Shown: one piece after another, positions 1 to 7,124 of the stretch
How positions within the stretch are numbered: the stretch's first letter is position 1
How the letters are laid out: every line of letters starts with the position of its first letter
Assembly (NCBI GenBank): GCA_903835145.1
Contig: CAILMA010000778.1
Coordinates: forward strand, 1 to 16,104
Length of the DNA: 16,104 bases
Direction: 5' to 3'
From: an uncultured Bacteroidota bacterium
GTDB lineage: Bacteria; Bacteroidota; Bacteroidia; Chitinophagales; Chitinophagaceae
The notes under the pieces: model-generated
Told to the model about the DNA's origin: nothing
The model's database searches: none
The model's input: only the letters and a program-made list of their open reading frames with translations
Program-made: the position numbers and the translations under genes

Positions 1-14
1 GCTTGCAATCTTAA

Positions 15-54
15 GGACGAAGCGAGACGCTTCGACCAGGGTCACGCGTCGTCC
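15..54. repeat. Nested inverted repeat / hairpin at window start
   Basis: GGACGAAGCG (15-24) pairs with CGCTTCGACC (28-37) at 9 of 10 positions around a 3-nt loop (AGA). GGACGA (15-20) can alternatively pair with TCGTCC (49-54). The next bases, CCAGCGTTAG (53-62), also occur inside the leuS insertion at 10315-10324. No T-run follows on either strand, so a simple Rho-independent terminator is unlikely. It could be a dispersed palindromic repeat or the 3' structure of a gene lying upstream of the window. No gene is recognisable in 1-108. Confidence 0.45.
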
Positions 55-108
55 AGCGTTAGCATTATTTTGCAGTACCCTCCTTCAAAAAATAATTTTT
101 CTTCTTTT

Positions 109-138
109 TTGGAATATTCATTCCAATACCTATCTTTG
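109..138 (+). promoter_or_regulatory. Bacteroidetes-type promoter of the TetR gene
   Basis: TTG at 109-111 matches the -33 element and TATCTTTG at 131-138 is a perfect match to the Bacteroidetes -7 consensus TAnnTTTG. The spacer is 19 nt, within the usual range. With the -7 box ending at 138, the expected transcription start falls at about 142-145, on top of the GTG start codon at 143, so the mRNA would be leaderless or nearly so. Confidence 0.65.
111..124. promoter_or_regulatory. Candidate TetR auto-operator
   Basis: Perfect inverted repeat GGAAT-ATTC-ATTCC lying in the spacer between the -33 and -7 elements of the regulator's own promoter. It shares GGAAT and the heptamer TTCATTC with the larger palindrome at 719-734 upstream of the SDR gene. 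A protein bound here would block RNA polymerase, the usual arrangement for autorepression. This is inferred from position and sequence only. Confidence 0.5.
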
Positions 139-142
139 CACT

Positions 143-697
143 GTGGATAAGCGGGAGCAAATATTACTGGCAGCTATGGAATTGCTCATAGAAAATGGTG
201 TTCAGGCTACGCCGATGTCGGCCATTGCCCGGGCGGCAAATACGGGTATGGGCACCATTTACAATTACTTTGCCACGAAGGAAGAACTGATAAACGCCAT
301 ATACATCTACATAAAACAAGATGAAATAAAGGTCATTTCAGAATCGTTTGCGGGAGATTCCATAAAAAGGCATTTTGAGCAGTTTTATGGGCAAATGATA
401 CGCTACTTTATTGCAAAGCCAAGGTTTTTCCTGTTTATGGATCAGTTTAACAGCTCGCCCATACTTACGGCTGCGACAAAAGAAGAGGGCCTTAAAGCCT
501 TTGGTAGCTATATAGGCTTGTTGAAAAAGGGGCAGGAGCAGGGGCTTATTAAGCCTATCAGCATTGAGGAGCTCATGCAGTTCCTCAGTGGCGGACTTAC
601 CGGCTTCGTGCGCTGGCTGCTGGCAACCGGCAAGCCGCTTACACAGGCGCTGCTTGATAATCAACTCAGGATAGCCTGGGACGCAATAAAAGAATAA
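143..697 (+). CDS. TetR/AcrR-family transcriptional regulator
   Basis: A 184-residue protein of normal TetR length. Residues about 3-50 form the N-terminal DNA-binding domain: helix 1 begins REQILLAAMELLIENG, then a helix-turn-helix around residues 24-45 ending in TIYNYFATKEEL, the classic TetR recognition-helix region. The rest is a variable helical ligand-binding and dimerisation domain that does not reveal the inducer. The GTG start is favoured because no ATG, GTG or TTG precedes it in frame back to base 1, the next ATG (176) would remove helix 1, and the promoter box ends 4 nt upstream. The SDR gene follows 68 bp downstream in the same direction. Palindromes in both upstream regions suggest it represses itself and that dehydrogenase. 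Family assignment is firm; the target genes are inferred. Confidence 0.93.
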   Translation: MDKREQILLAAMELLIENGVQATPMSAIARAANTGMGTIYNYFATKEELINAIYIYIKQDEIKVISESFAGDSIKRHFEQFYGQMIRYFIAKPRFFLFMDQFNSSPILTAATKEEGLKAFGSYIGLLKKGQEQGLIKPISIEELMQFLSGGLTGFVRWLLATGKPLTQALLDNQLRIAWDAIKE

Positions 698-718
698 TAT
701 TTTTTTAATTTAAAAATG

Positions 719-734
719 GAATGAACGTTCATTC
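719..734. promoter_or_regulatory. 16-bp palindromic operator upstream of SDR gene
   Basis: GAATGAACGTTCATTC is a perfect 16-bp palindrome in the 68-bp gap between the TetR and SDR genes. Its length and AT-rich arms around a central ACGT are typical of TetR operators. A weak -7-like box, TAATTATG (735-742, one mismatch to TAnnTTTG), abuts its downstream edge, so occupancy would block SDR transcription. It shares TTCATTC with the site at 111-124. Confidence 0.6.
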
Positions 735-765
735 TAATTATGTAAACTAAAAACAAATAAAACCA

Positions 766-1578
766 ATGAAAACAATTTTCATTACCGGTGCATCGACCGG
801 ACTCGGACATGCCGCAGCATTGTTGTTTGCCTCTAAAGGCTGGAAGGTAATTGCCACTATGCGCCAACCCGAAAAAGACACTACGCTGGCGAATGTGGCC
901 AACATTACGCTGCTGCCACTGGATGTCACCAACACCAGCCAAATCACAACCACAGTTGCACAGGCAATGGCTTTGGGCGATATAGATGTGGTGTTTAACA
1001 ATGCAGGCTACGGACTTGTGGGCCCGCTTGAAGCCTCAACAGACGCACAATTGGTACGGCAGATTAATACCAACCTACTGGGCGTAATACGAGTTACTCA
1101 AGCATTCCTCCCTCATTTCAGGGCGCGCAAGAGTGGACTGTTCATCACCACCACCTCTATCGGTGGGCTTGTAACCTTCCCGCTCAACTCACTTTACCAC
1201 GCCACCAAGTGGGCCCTTGAAGGCTGGAGCGAAAGTATGGCGTTTGAACTGAGCCATTTCGGTATCGGCATAAAGACAGTATCGCCCGGCGGCATAAAAA
1301 CTGATTTCATAGGCCGCTCGCTCGATATGGTGACCCACGAGGCTTATGACGGACTTGTACAAAATGTATTCAAAGCCTTCAACAATCCAGAGCGTGCAGC
1401 ACACTACTCGACTGCTGAGCAAATAGCAGAAGTGGTATATGAGGCGGCAACTGACGGGAAGGACAAACTACGCTATGTAGCTGGCGCAGACGCACAAAAC
1501 CTTTATGCACAGCGCCTTGCAGCGGGTGACGAAGCTTTCAGAAAAGAAATTGGCCGTGTTTTTCTTGGCGGGGAATAA
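766..1578 (+). CDS. Short-chain dehydrogenase/reductase (classical SDR)
   Basis: A 270-residue cytoplasmic NAD(P)-dependent oxidoreductase with a Rossmann fold. The cofactor glycine motif TGASTGLG is at residues 7-14, NNAG at 78-81, a probable catalytic Asn at 101, Ser131, and the YxxxK pair Tyr144/Lys148 (YHATK), followed by SPGGIKTD at 173-180. Arg33 at the end of beta-2 (TMRQ) hints at NADP preference, by family knowledge rather than proof. All tetrad residues are present, so it should be active; the substrate cannot be read from sequence. It lies just downstream of a TetR regulator with a palindromic operator between them, which points to induction by a small molecule, perhaps a reactive carbonyl or xenobiotic. 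The ATG at 766 begins the first beta strand, as expected for this family. Confidence 0.93.
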   Translation: MKTIFITGASTGLGHAAALLFASKGWKVIATMRQPEKDTTLANVANITLLPLDVTNTSQITTTVAQAMALGDIDVVFNNAGYGLVGPLEASTDAQLVRQINTNLLGVIRVTQAFLPHFRARKSGLFITTTSIGGLVTFPLNSLYHATKWALEGWSESMAFELSHFGIGIKTVSPGGIKTDFIGRSLDMVTHEAYDGLVQNVFKAFNNPERAAHYSTAEQIAEVVYEAATDGKDKLRYVAGADAQNLYAQRLAAGDEAFRKEIGRVFLGGE

Positions 1579-1592
1579 ATGAATATTAATCC

Positions 1593-1623
1593 GGGATTGC
1601 TATCGGGTGCCGGTGGCAATCCC
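1593..1623. terminator. Hairpin after SDR gene, possible weak terminator
   Basis: GGGATTGC (1593-1600) pairs perfectly with GCAATCCC (1616-1623), and an inner CGG/CCG stem (1604-1606 with 1610-1612) can form in the 15-nt loop. It starts 14 nt after the SDR stop codon and lies between two convergent genes. Only a weak T/A-rich stretch follows on each strand, so termination is plausible but not certain. The rest of 1579-1684 shows no gene. Confidence 0.4.
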
Positions 1624-1684
1624 TTATCAACATTGATAGCGAATTTTTGTTTAAGATCGCGAAAAAGAGCATTGAGCGCCGGGG

Positions 1685-1891
1685 CTACTCGCCGCTTTCA
1701 ATATCTTTTTTCACCGCTTCATTGCGGGCCCGCATCGGGAAATGAATCTGCTCGTAGCGACTCATTTCTTTTGAAAGCTCCCGAAGCTCTTCCTCCTCAG
1801 CAGGAGAAAGATGATCGAAACCTTTCTGTAAAAAGACATCAATCCTGAAGCGGGTCAGGTGATAATCTCTGCGCGTGATAATCTTAGCCAT
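1685..1891 (-). CDS. Small helical protein resembling the N-terminal part of HigA-type antitoxins
   Basis: A 68-residue, highly charged, mostly helical protein. The pattern 'I-T-x-x-D-Y ... acidic helix ... L-S-x-x-M-x-x-Y-E-x-x-H-F-P-M' (residues 5-53) resembles the segment preceding the helix-turn-helix in HigA-like antitoxins, which usually ends in a 'YExxHYPI' motif. Here the protein stops 15 residues after HFPM with no helix-turn-helix, and none is readable in any frame in the roughly 105 bp that follow. No HigB-like toxin lies next to it. It may be a stand-alone small protein, a truncated antitoxin, or the resemblance may be chance. The ATG at 1891 is the only plausible start. A frame on the opposite strand (1579-1848) looks like its shadow. 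Confidence 0.6.
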   Translation of the reverse strand: MAKIITRRDYHLTRFRIDVFLQKGFDHLSPAEEEELRELSKEMSRYEQIHFPMRARNEAVKKDIESGE

Positions 1892-2000
1892 TGTGAATTA
1901 GGAGTAGAATGAGTTGAGTACAAATTTCATGCTAATTTCTCAACTTTAATATTCTTTTTTACCATTTTCACACTTTATCCACACTTTACTAACATGATAT

Positions 2001-2678
2001 TCACATTTGTGTTTTATTGCCTGTTTTACTGTTCCCATGTAACTGATTTTGCTTTGATGCTAAGGAAAATACACATGACACGATAAATCCATGCATAAAT
2101 TCGCGCCGGTGCTGCTCCTCATAACGGGAATTGTGGAATAAAGTTGTAACGTCTGGCAATTTACGGGCTTCAATTCCACACATCGTTCGGAAGAATGTGT
2201 ACATTATCTTCAACAAAACTTTGTAGCGCAGCGGCGTCTTGTTTTGGAAATCGGTATAGTACCAATGTCCACCCGGCCGCAACGCGGCTGCCAGATGTGC
2301 AAAGACCTTGCCTGCCGTATGCTCGCTGAAATTGTCGAATAAGAATGGCGTGATAATTAAATCAAAGCTTTGCGGCGGCAAGGCCACTTGCAGCACGTCC
2401 TGAACATTAAAGTTTACTGTATTGTTCCCCGCACCTCGCTCACGCGAAAGGGCCACCATAGCCGCAGAAGCGTCAATATATTCAATGGTAAGCCCAGTGG
2501 GGTGCACGGCTGCAATGCGCTCCAGCAGCAGCCCTGAGCCGCCACCTATTAAAAGTATGCTGGTGCCGGGCGGTATATGCTGCAGGAAGGCGGTCTGCGC
2601 CTCCATGAGCTTATCCCCAAATACAAAATGAGAAAGCCTGTCATAAAAAAAAGCAACAGTGTCGTAACTTTTTTTCAT
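2001..2678 (-). CDS. Class I SAM-dependent methyltransferase
   Basis: A 225-residue methyltransferase of the UbiE/Methyltransf_25-like type. Motif I, the SAM-binding glycine loop, is ILLIGGGSGLLLERI (residues 41-55). The acidic end of beta-2 is EYIDAS (66-71), VQDV (92-95) is the adenine-contacting segment, FDLIITPFLFDNF (105-117) is motif IV, and LRPGG (133-137) is the post-motif. The C-terminus is basic and polar. The acceptor is unknown; small molecules, quinones and lipids are all possible. Menaquinone methylation is a conceivable role, but mqnC is 12 kb away and nothing local supports it. It lies 40 bp downstream of proline dehydrogenase on the same strand with no visible terminator between, so cotranscription is likely. 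Confidence 0.88.
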   Translation of the reverse strand: MKKSYDTVAFFYDRLSHFVFGDKLMEAQTAFLQHIPPGTSILLIGGGSGLLLERIAAVHPTGLTIEYIDASAAMVALSRERGAGNNTVNFNVQDVLQVALPPQSFDLIITPFLFDNFSEHTAGKVFAHLAAALRPGGHWYYTDFQNKTPLRYKVLLKIMYTFFRTMCGIEARKLPDVTTLFHNSRYEEQHRREFMHGFIVSCVFSLASKQNQLHGNSKTGNKTQM

Positions 2679-2718
2679 ACAGGCTTCAAGATTAAAGATC
2701 AGTTAAAACAAAGCACTC

Positions 2719-3885
2719 TTATAAATTTCTTCTTTTAATTTCCTTTTCTATCAGTGATAGTTCGCGGCTTGTTTGTCCGGCTACAGATGTATTTTCCTGA
2801 GCACGGCGCATAAGGTAAGGTATAACATCATATACCGGGCCGTAGGGCAGGTACTTGGCAACATGATAGCCCTCGTGTGCGAGGTTAAACGAAATATTAT
2901 CACTCATACCAAACAACTGGGAGAAATACACCCGGTCAGTATTCGACGGTATGTTGTGGTCTATCATGTACTTGGCAGCTTTAAGGCAACTGGCTTCGTT
3001 GTGGGTACCTATAAACAATGCGAGATTTTTCAGGTTTTCCAGGCAATACAATACTGCGGCATCATAATCTATATCGGTAGCCTGCTTGCTGGGTTGTATG
3101 GGGTCTTTATAACCCATATCCGCAGCACGATTGCGCTCTTTTTCCATATAAGCACCGCGCACCAGCTTGGCGCCTTGCAGGTAGTTCTTTGCTTTTGCAC
3201 GCTCTACCGATACCTTCAGGAATTCCAGCCTGTCGTGGCGATAAAGCTGAAAGGTATTGAACACAATAGCTCTGGTTTTGTTATACTGCTCCATCATGGC
3301 ATCAGTAAGGTCATCTACAGGCTGCTGCACCCAGCTTTCTTCTGCATCTACAAGCACCATTATGTTGTTCTCAGCCGCGGCCTTGCATACCTGGTTTATG
3401 CGGTCGTATATTCTTGCATATTCGGCTTTTTCAGCATCATTCAGTTGCACCTGGGCGTGTACTTTTTGCAACAGGTTAAAGCGCGCAAAACCCGTAACCT
3501 TCATGCTAATGAAAGGTATGTTCTTGTTTTTTGCTGCATACTTTATGGCCTTAATAAATTCAGGCACTGCACGGTCAAAATCAGCTTCTGACTCCTTTCC
3601 CTCAACGCCATAATCCAGTATAGTACCTACGTGATACTTGCCTATGATAGCAGCCGTCTGAGCGGCTTCATCCATTGTTTCCCCGCCACAGAAGTGATTG
3701 AATAAAGTAGATTTAATGAGTCCTTTCACAGGAAATTTCCAGGATATAGCGAGCTCCGTAAGCTTCATACCCATATTGGTAACTGTAGGCGAACTCATGG
3801 CAGAAAAAAGAAACTTTGCACGTTTCATTTCCTTATCTGAGCGGTATTCAAAGGCAATTTCGGTATTATCAAATTCAGGGAGCAT
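2719..3885 (-). CDS. Proline dehydrogenase (monofunctional, FAD-dependent)
   Basis: Oxidises L-proline to 1-pyrroline-5-carboxylate, passing electrons through FAD to the quinone pool. This is a 388-residue beta/alpha-barrel enzyme close to the mitochondrial-type ProDH common in Bacteroidetes, without the P5C dehydrogenase domain of fused PutA. Numbering from the ATG: SMKVTGF (127-133), DAEE (180-183), KLVRGAYMEKE (240-250), GTHNEAS (293-299), QLFGMSD (323-329), and the substrate-carboxylate motif YLMRRAQEN (357-365) with Arg360/Arg361. The ATG at 3885 is preferred over an in-frame TTG at 3906, because that TTG lies inside the -7 promoter box. No P5C dehydrogenase gene is nearby. The methyltransferase follows on the same strand. 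Confidence 0.95.
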   Translation of the reverse strand: MLPEFDNTEIAFEYRSDKEMKRAKFLFSAMSSPTVTNMGMKLTELAISWKFPVKGLIKSTLFNHFCGGETMDEAAQTAAIIGKYHVGTILDYGVEGKESEADFDRAVPEFIKAIKYAAKNKNIPFISMKVTGFARFNLLQKVHAQVQLNDAEKAEYARIYDRINQVCKAAAENNIMVLVDAEESWVQQPVDDLTDAMMEQYNKTRAIVFNTFQLYRHDRLEFLKVSVERAKAKNYLQGAKLVRGAYMEKERNRAADMGYKDPIQPSKQATDIDYDAAVLYCLENLKNLALFIGTHNEASCLKAAKYMIDHNIPSNTDRVYFSQLFGMSDNISFNLAHEGYHVAKYLPYGPVYDVIPYLMRRAQENTSVAGQTSRELSLIEKEIKRRNL

Positions 3886-3903
3886 ACTAAATAGAATAGG
3901 GTG

Positions 3904-3911
3904 CAAAGGTA
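3904..3911 (-). promoter_or_regulatory. -7 promoter box for proline dehydrogenase
   Basis: Read on the minus strand this is TACCTTTG, a perfect TAnnTTTG match, ending 18 nt before the ATG at 3885. No clear TTG -33 element is found at the usual distance. The predicted leader is only about 12-15 nt. The box includes the TTG that a longest-frame caller would use as the start codon. Confidence 0.45.
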
Positions 3912-3998
3912 ATGGTGAAAAGTGAAGTGGTAAAATTGTATAGGTAAAATAATTGCTTGATTTTCATCAGCATAAAATGTCTTTTTCCGTACTTTTTC

Positions 3999-5024
3999 CT
4001 AATGAATGCCGCGCTCATTAAGCGCCTTCTGGTATAGGCGTGCATTCTTCAGGTGCTCTTCATCTGTAGCCGCAAAAACTGACGCACCACTGAGGTCATC
4101 CTTAGCACAGAAAAAGATATATTTTGTTTTGGGGGCCTGCAATACCGCATCGATTGATGAGGCTGACGGGGTACAAATAGGGCCCGGAGGCAGCCCGGTA
4201 TTCTGGTAAGTATTGTACGGTGAGGCTGTTTTTAGCATTTCTCCGGTTATCCGGCGGATGGTAAAATCGCCAATCGCATATTTTACAGTTGGGTCCGCCT
4301 GTAGTTTCATGCCTTTTTGCAGCCTGTTAAGGTACACACTGGCAATATTGGGCTTATCATCCTGCTTGTTGGTTTCTTCATCTACTATCGACGCTATGGT
4401 CATTACCTCGTTGGGGGTATAACCGAGGGCCTTTGCCTCCTCTTTACGTTGGGCCGTCCAGAAACGGGAATAGTTTTTCTGAATTTTCCTGAACGCCTTA
4501 TCCGCTGTGGTATTCCAGTAAAACTCGTAAGAATCAGGAATTACCGCGCACAGGGCAGTATTGGTATCCACGTCAAAATCGGCAAGATAGGTTGGGTTAT
4601 GCATCAGGTCGCGCAGAGCGGCTGAGTCTATTTCAAGGTTTGTGCTAAGGAGGGCAATAAAGTCATTTTCGGTCCGTAATTTATTAATCACCAGCTTCAC
4701 TGGCACCTGCCTGCCATTGCGCAGTTTTTTCACCAGCTCAAAATTGCTCATGCCTCGCTTTACTTCATACTTACCGGGGTGTATATGTTCAGGCAGTTGC
4801 AGCGCCTTGGCTACGAGGTCGAAGCTAAGCGCATCGAATAGGTAGCCACCCTCTTTCAACGATGCCAGTACCTGTGCATAATCTGCACCAGTATGCACAT
4901 ATATAAATCTGTCGCGACTGCTGTTGGGGCCAAAAACCTTGAAAACCCCCAAGGCAATAGCTGCAAAGAAGATGAGCGTTATGATAAGGGTGAAACCCGA
5001 CTTTTTCTTTTTTTCTGCCGACAT
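3999..5024 (-). CDS. mltG: Endolytic murein transglycosylase MltG (YceG-like)
   Basis: Cleaves nascent peptidoglycan strands in the periplasm, setting glycan length at release from the synthesis machinery. 341 residues, as in the family. A short basic N-terminus is followed by one membrane segment (about 11-30), so the bulk is periplasmic, tethered to the inner membrane. A LysM-like subdomain spans about 40-105. The catalytic region contains IASIVDEET (210-218), where Glu217 aligns with the catalytic Glu218 of E. coli MltG (from memory of that sequence). Next come LQADPTVKYAIG (241-252), SPYNTYQNTGLPPGPICTP (268-286) and the C-terminal FAAT..EH segment. All core motifs are present. It is a single gene here, with an upstream region facing the divergent hydrolase at 5189. 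Confidence 0.95.
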   Translation of the reverse strand: MSAEKKKKSGFTLIITLIFFAAIALGVFKVFGPNSSRDRFIYVHTGADYAQVLASLKEGGYLFDALSFDLVAKALQLPEHIHPGKYEVKRGMSNFELVKKLRNGRQVPVKLVINKLRTENDFIALLSTNLEIDSAALRDLMHNPTYLADFDVDTNTALCAVIPDSYEFYWNTTADKAFRKIQKNYSRFWTAQRKEEAKALGYTPNEVMTIASIVDEETNKQDDKPNIASVYLNRLQKGMKLQADPTVKYAIGDFTIRRITGEMLKTASPYNTYQNTGLPPGPICTPSASSIDAVLQAPKTKYIFFCAKDDLSGASVFAATDEEHLKNARLYQKALNERGIH

Positions 5025-5188
5025 GTTGCTAAAATAGTGGATTTGCCGCTAAGTTGAGCAAAACATACGCCTTATTGGCAGAAAACGCCATCGCTAAAAA
5101 ATTACCATTCTTTAAATATACCATTTTTATAGCTTACTTTGTAAACTTTTTAATTCGTTGCAAAAAAATTTAAAGCAGTTTTAATAGC

Positions 5189-7045
5189 ATGAGCAGCTGG
5201 CGTTTAGTTTTCTTTTTTGTTATAACACTTGCCTCTGCCGGGCTTGCTGGTGCGCAACCCGATGCCATAACCAGCTATAAAAAGCAGGAGATAATGGTGC
5301 CGACGCGCGATGGAATTAAGCTCTTTACACGCATTTACACGCCGGTTAATAACACCAACCCGCTACCCATCCTTATCATGCGTTCCCCCTACTGCGACTG
5401 GAACATAGGTGTGTTGCCGCCTGAAAAAGACCCCTATGTAAAAGAACTCGCTAAGGGTGGTTACATCTTCGTATACCAAAACATAAGGGGTAAGCAGAAA
5501 AGCGAAGGCGAGTTCATAATGGAGGGCCCCATAGACCGACAGAATAAGCAGGTGATTGACGAGGCATCAGACACCTACGACCTTATAGAATGGCTGCTTA
5601 AAAACACGAACAACACCGGCAAAGTGGGCCAGCTGGGCATATCATACCCCGGCGAGCTGGCACTGATTGGTGCCATAAAACCCCACCCTGCACTTAAAGC
5701 CTCATCGCCACAGGGCACGGTGGGCGACTTTTTTCTGGGCGATGACTTTTTCCATAACGGCGCATTCCGGCTGTCGTTTGGGTTTGAATATTCCTACGGT
5801 GAGGAGGCTATAAAGGGAGATACCACCTTCCCGTTTTCCGAGTACGATCTATTCGACTGGTATTATGATCTGGGGCCGCTCTCTAACGTGAACAGAAAGT
5901 ATTTTCATGGGGACATACCCACCTGGAATAATTTTCTGGCCCACCCTAACTATGATAAATTCTGGAGTTCCAAGGCACCTGTGAATTACTCTGACACCCC
6001 GCTCATACCCATTCTGCATGTAGGCGGCTACTGGGACCAGGAAAACATGAGCGGGCCTCAAGTGCTTTATGCCAAAATGGAGAAATATGATGTTTATAAA
6101 AATAATTACCTGGTGCTGGGCCCATGGTGCCACGGCCAATGGGCCGATTCCAACGCCTCTAAAATAGGGGAATACATAATGGGGCGTAACACCGCCAGTG
6201 AATTCCGGGCGATACAAAAACGATGGTTCGACTACTGGCTTAAGGGTATTGGTGACGGGCACTTCGATGAGGCTACCTGCTACCAGACCGGCTCCAATGT
6301 GTGGAAACAATACAGCAGCTGGCCCGATAAATCAGCCGAGACAAAGCGATTGTTTCTACGCGACAACAAAGAACTATCCTTTGAGCAACCGGAAAGCCAC
6401 AACAAGAGCTTTGATGCCTACATAAGCGACCCGGACAACCCTGTTGTTTACCGCAGTCGCCCAATAGAAATAACGTATTCTGACAGCTCCGACTGGGAGT
6501 CGTGGCTCACGCAGGATCAGCGGCTGGTTAATCACCGGCCTGATGTGCTGAGCTACAAATCGGCCCCGCTGGATAGCGACCTGACCATTACCGGCAATGT
6601 AAATGCCGACATTTTTGCCAGCATCACTGGCTCCGATGCCGACTGGGTGGTAAAGCTAATAGATGTAAACCCCGACTACGATAAAAAGCTACCCGATGCA
6701 AGTCAGGTGGAAATCATTATCGCAGCTGACATTTTTAGAGCCCGGTTCAGGAAAAGTTTTACGAAACCGGAAAGAGTACCTCCGGGCAAGGTAGAAGAAT
6801 ATAAATTCAGCCTGCACCAGGTGAATCATGTTTTTAAGAAAGGCCACCGGGTAATGGTGCAGATACAAAGCAGTTGGTTCCCGCTTTATGACAGGAATCC
6901 TCAGAAATTTGTACCCAACATATTCATGGCCGATAAAGAAGACTTCATCAAGTCCACCCAGCACATCTACAGGAACAAGCACTACCCTTCGTGCATAGAG
7001 TTGCCGGTAGTGAAATCAGATTCAAAATCAATGAGCCTGAATTAA
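5189..7045 (+). CDS. Secreted CocE/NonD (S15) family hydrolase, alpha-amino-acid ester hydrolase-like
   Basis: A 618-residue alpha/beta hydrolase with an N-terminal signal peptide (about residues 1-22, cleavage near AGA-QPD), so exported. The catalytic domain (about 30-355) has nucleophile Ser152 in GISYPGE, Asp283 in YWDQEN and His315 in GPWCHG. A C-terminal jelly-roll domain (about 385-600) completes the CocE/X-Pro dipeptidyl-peptidase C-terminal architecture. The spacing from Ser152 to the GDDFFHNGAF segment (Asp186) and the phrase HPALK match alpha-amino-acid ester hydrolases such as the Xanthomonas enzyme. Those use a carboxylate cluster (Asp208, Glu309, Asp310 there) to bind the substrate alpha-amino group; here the equivalents are Asp186, Glu285 and Asn286. 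An esterase, acylase or dipeptide-ester activity is likely; the natural substrate is unknown. It is divergent from mltG, with 164 bp between them. Confidence 0.9.
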   Translation: MSSWRLVFFFVITLASAGLAGAQPDAITSYKKQEIMVPTRDGIKLFTRIYTPVNNTNPLPILIMRSPYCDWNIGVLPPEKDPYVKELAKGGYIFVYQNIRGKQKSEGEFIMEGPIDRQNKQVIDEASDTYDLIEWLLKNTNNTGKVGQLGISYPGELALIGAIKPHPALKASSPQGTVGDFFLGDDFFHNGAFRLSFGFEYSYGEEAIKGDTTFPFSEYDLFDWYYDLGPLSNVNRKYFHGDIPTWNNFLAHPNYDKFWSSKAPVNYSDTPLIPILHVGGYWDQENMSGPQVLYAKMEKYDVYKNNYLVLGPWCHGQWADSNASKIGEYIMGRNTASEFRAIQKRWFDYWLKGIGDGHFDEATCYQTGSNVWKQYSSWPDKSAETKRLFLRDNKELSFEQPESHNKSFDAYISDPDNPVVYRSRPIEITYSDSSDWESWLTQDQRLVNHRPDVLSYKSAPLDSDLTITGNVNADIFASITGSDADWVVKLIDVNPDYDKKLPDASQVEIIIAADIFRARFRKSFTKPERVPPGKVEEYKFSLHQVNHVFKKGHRVMVQIQSSWFPLYDRNPQKFVPNIFMADKEDFIKSTQHIYRNKHYPSCIELPVVKSDSKSMSLN

Positions 7046-7124
7046 AGTGCATCGAACAGCACAAGAATTGGTGCCTTACCATCTTAACAGGGTTTGAATA
7101 ACCTGCAACAGCAGCAACTAATTT

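Noticed and set aside
1579..1848. 89-codon plus-strand frame directly after the SDR gene
   Set aside because: Low-complexity sequence without a recognisable domain, running antisense over the better-supported minus-strand small gene 1685-1891 and across a hairpin.
2773..3591. 272-codon plus-strand frame antisense to proline dehydrogenase
   Set aside because: Exactly opposite a gene with strong family motifs, and with no domain of its own; a shadow frame.
7088..7105. Hairpin CAGGgTT-tgaat-AACCTG between two convergent genes
   Set aside because: Short stem with a bulge and no T-run on either strand; too weak to call a terminator.
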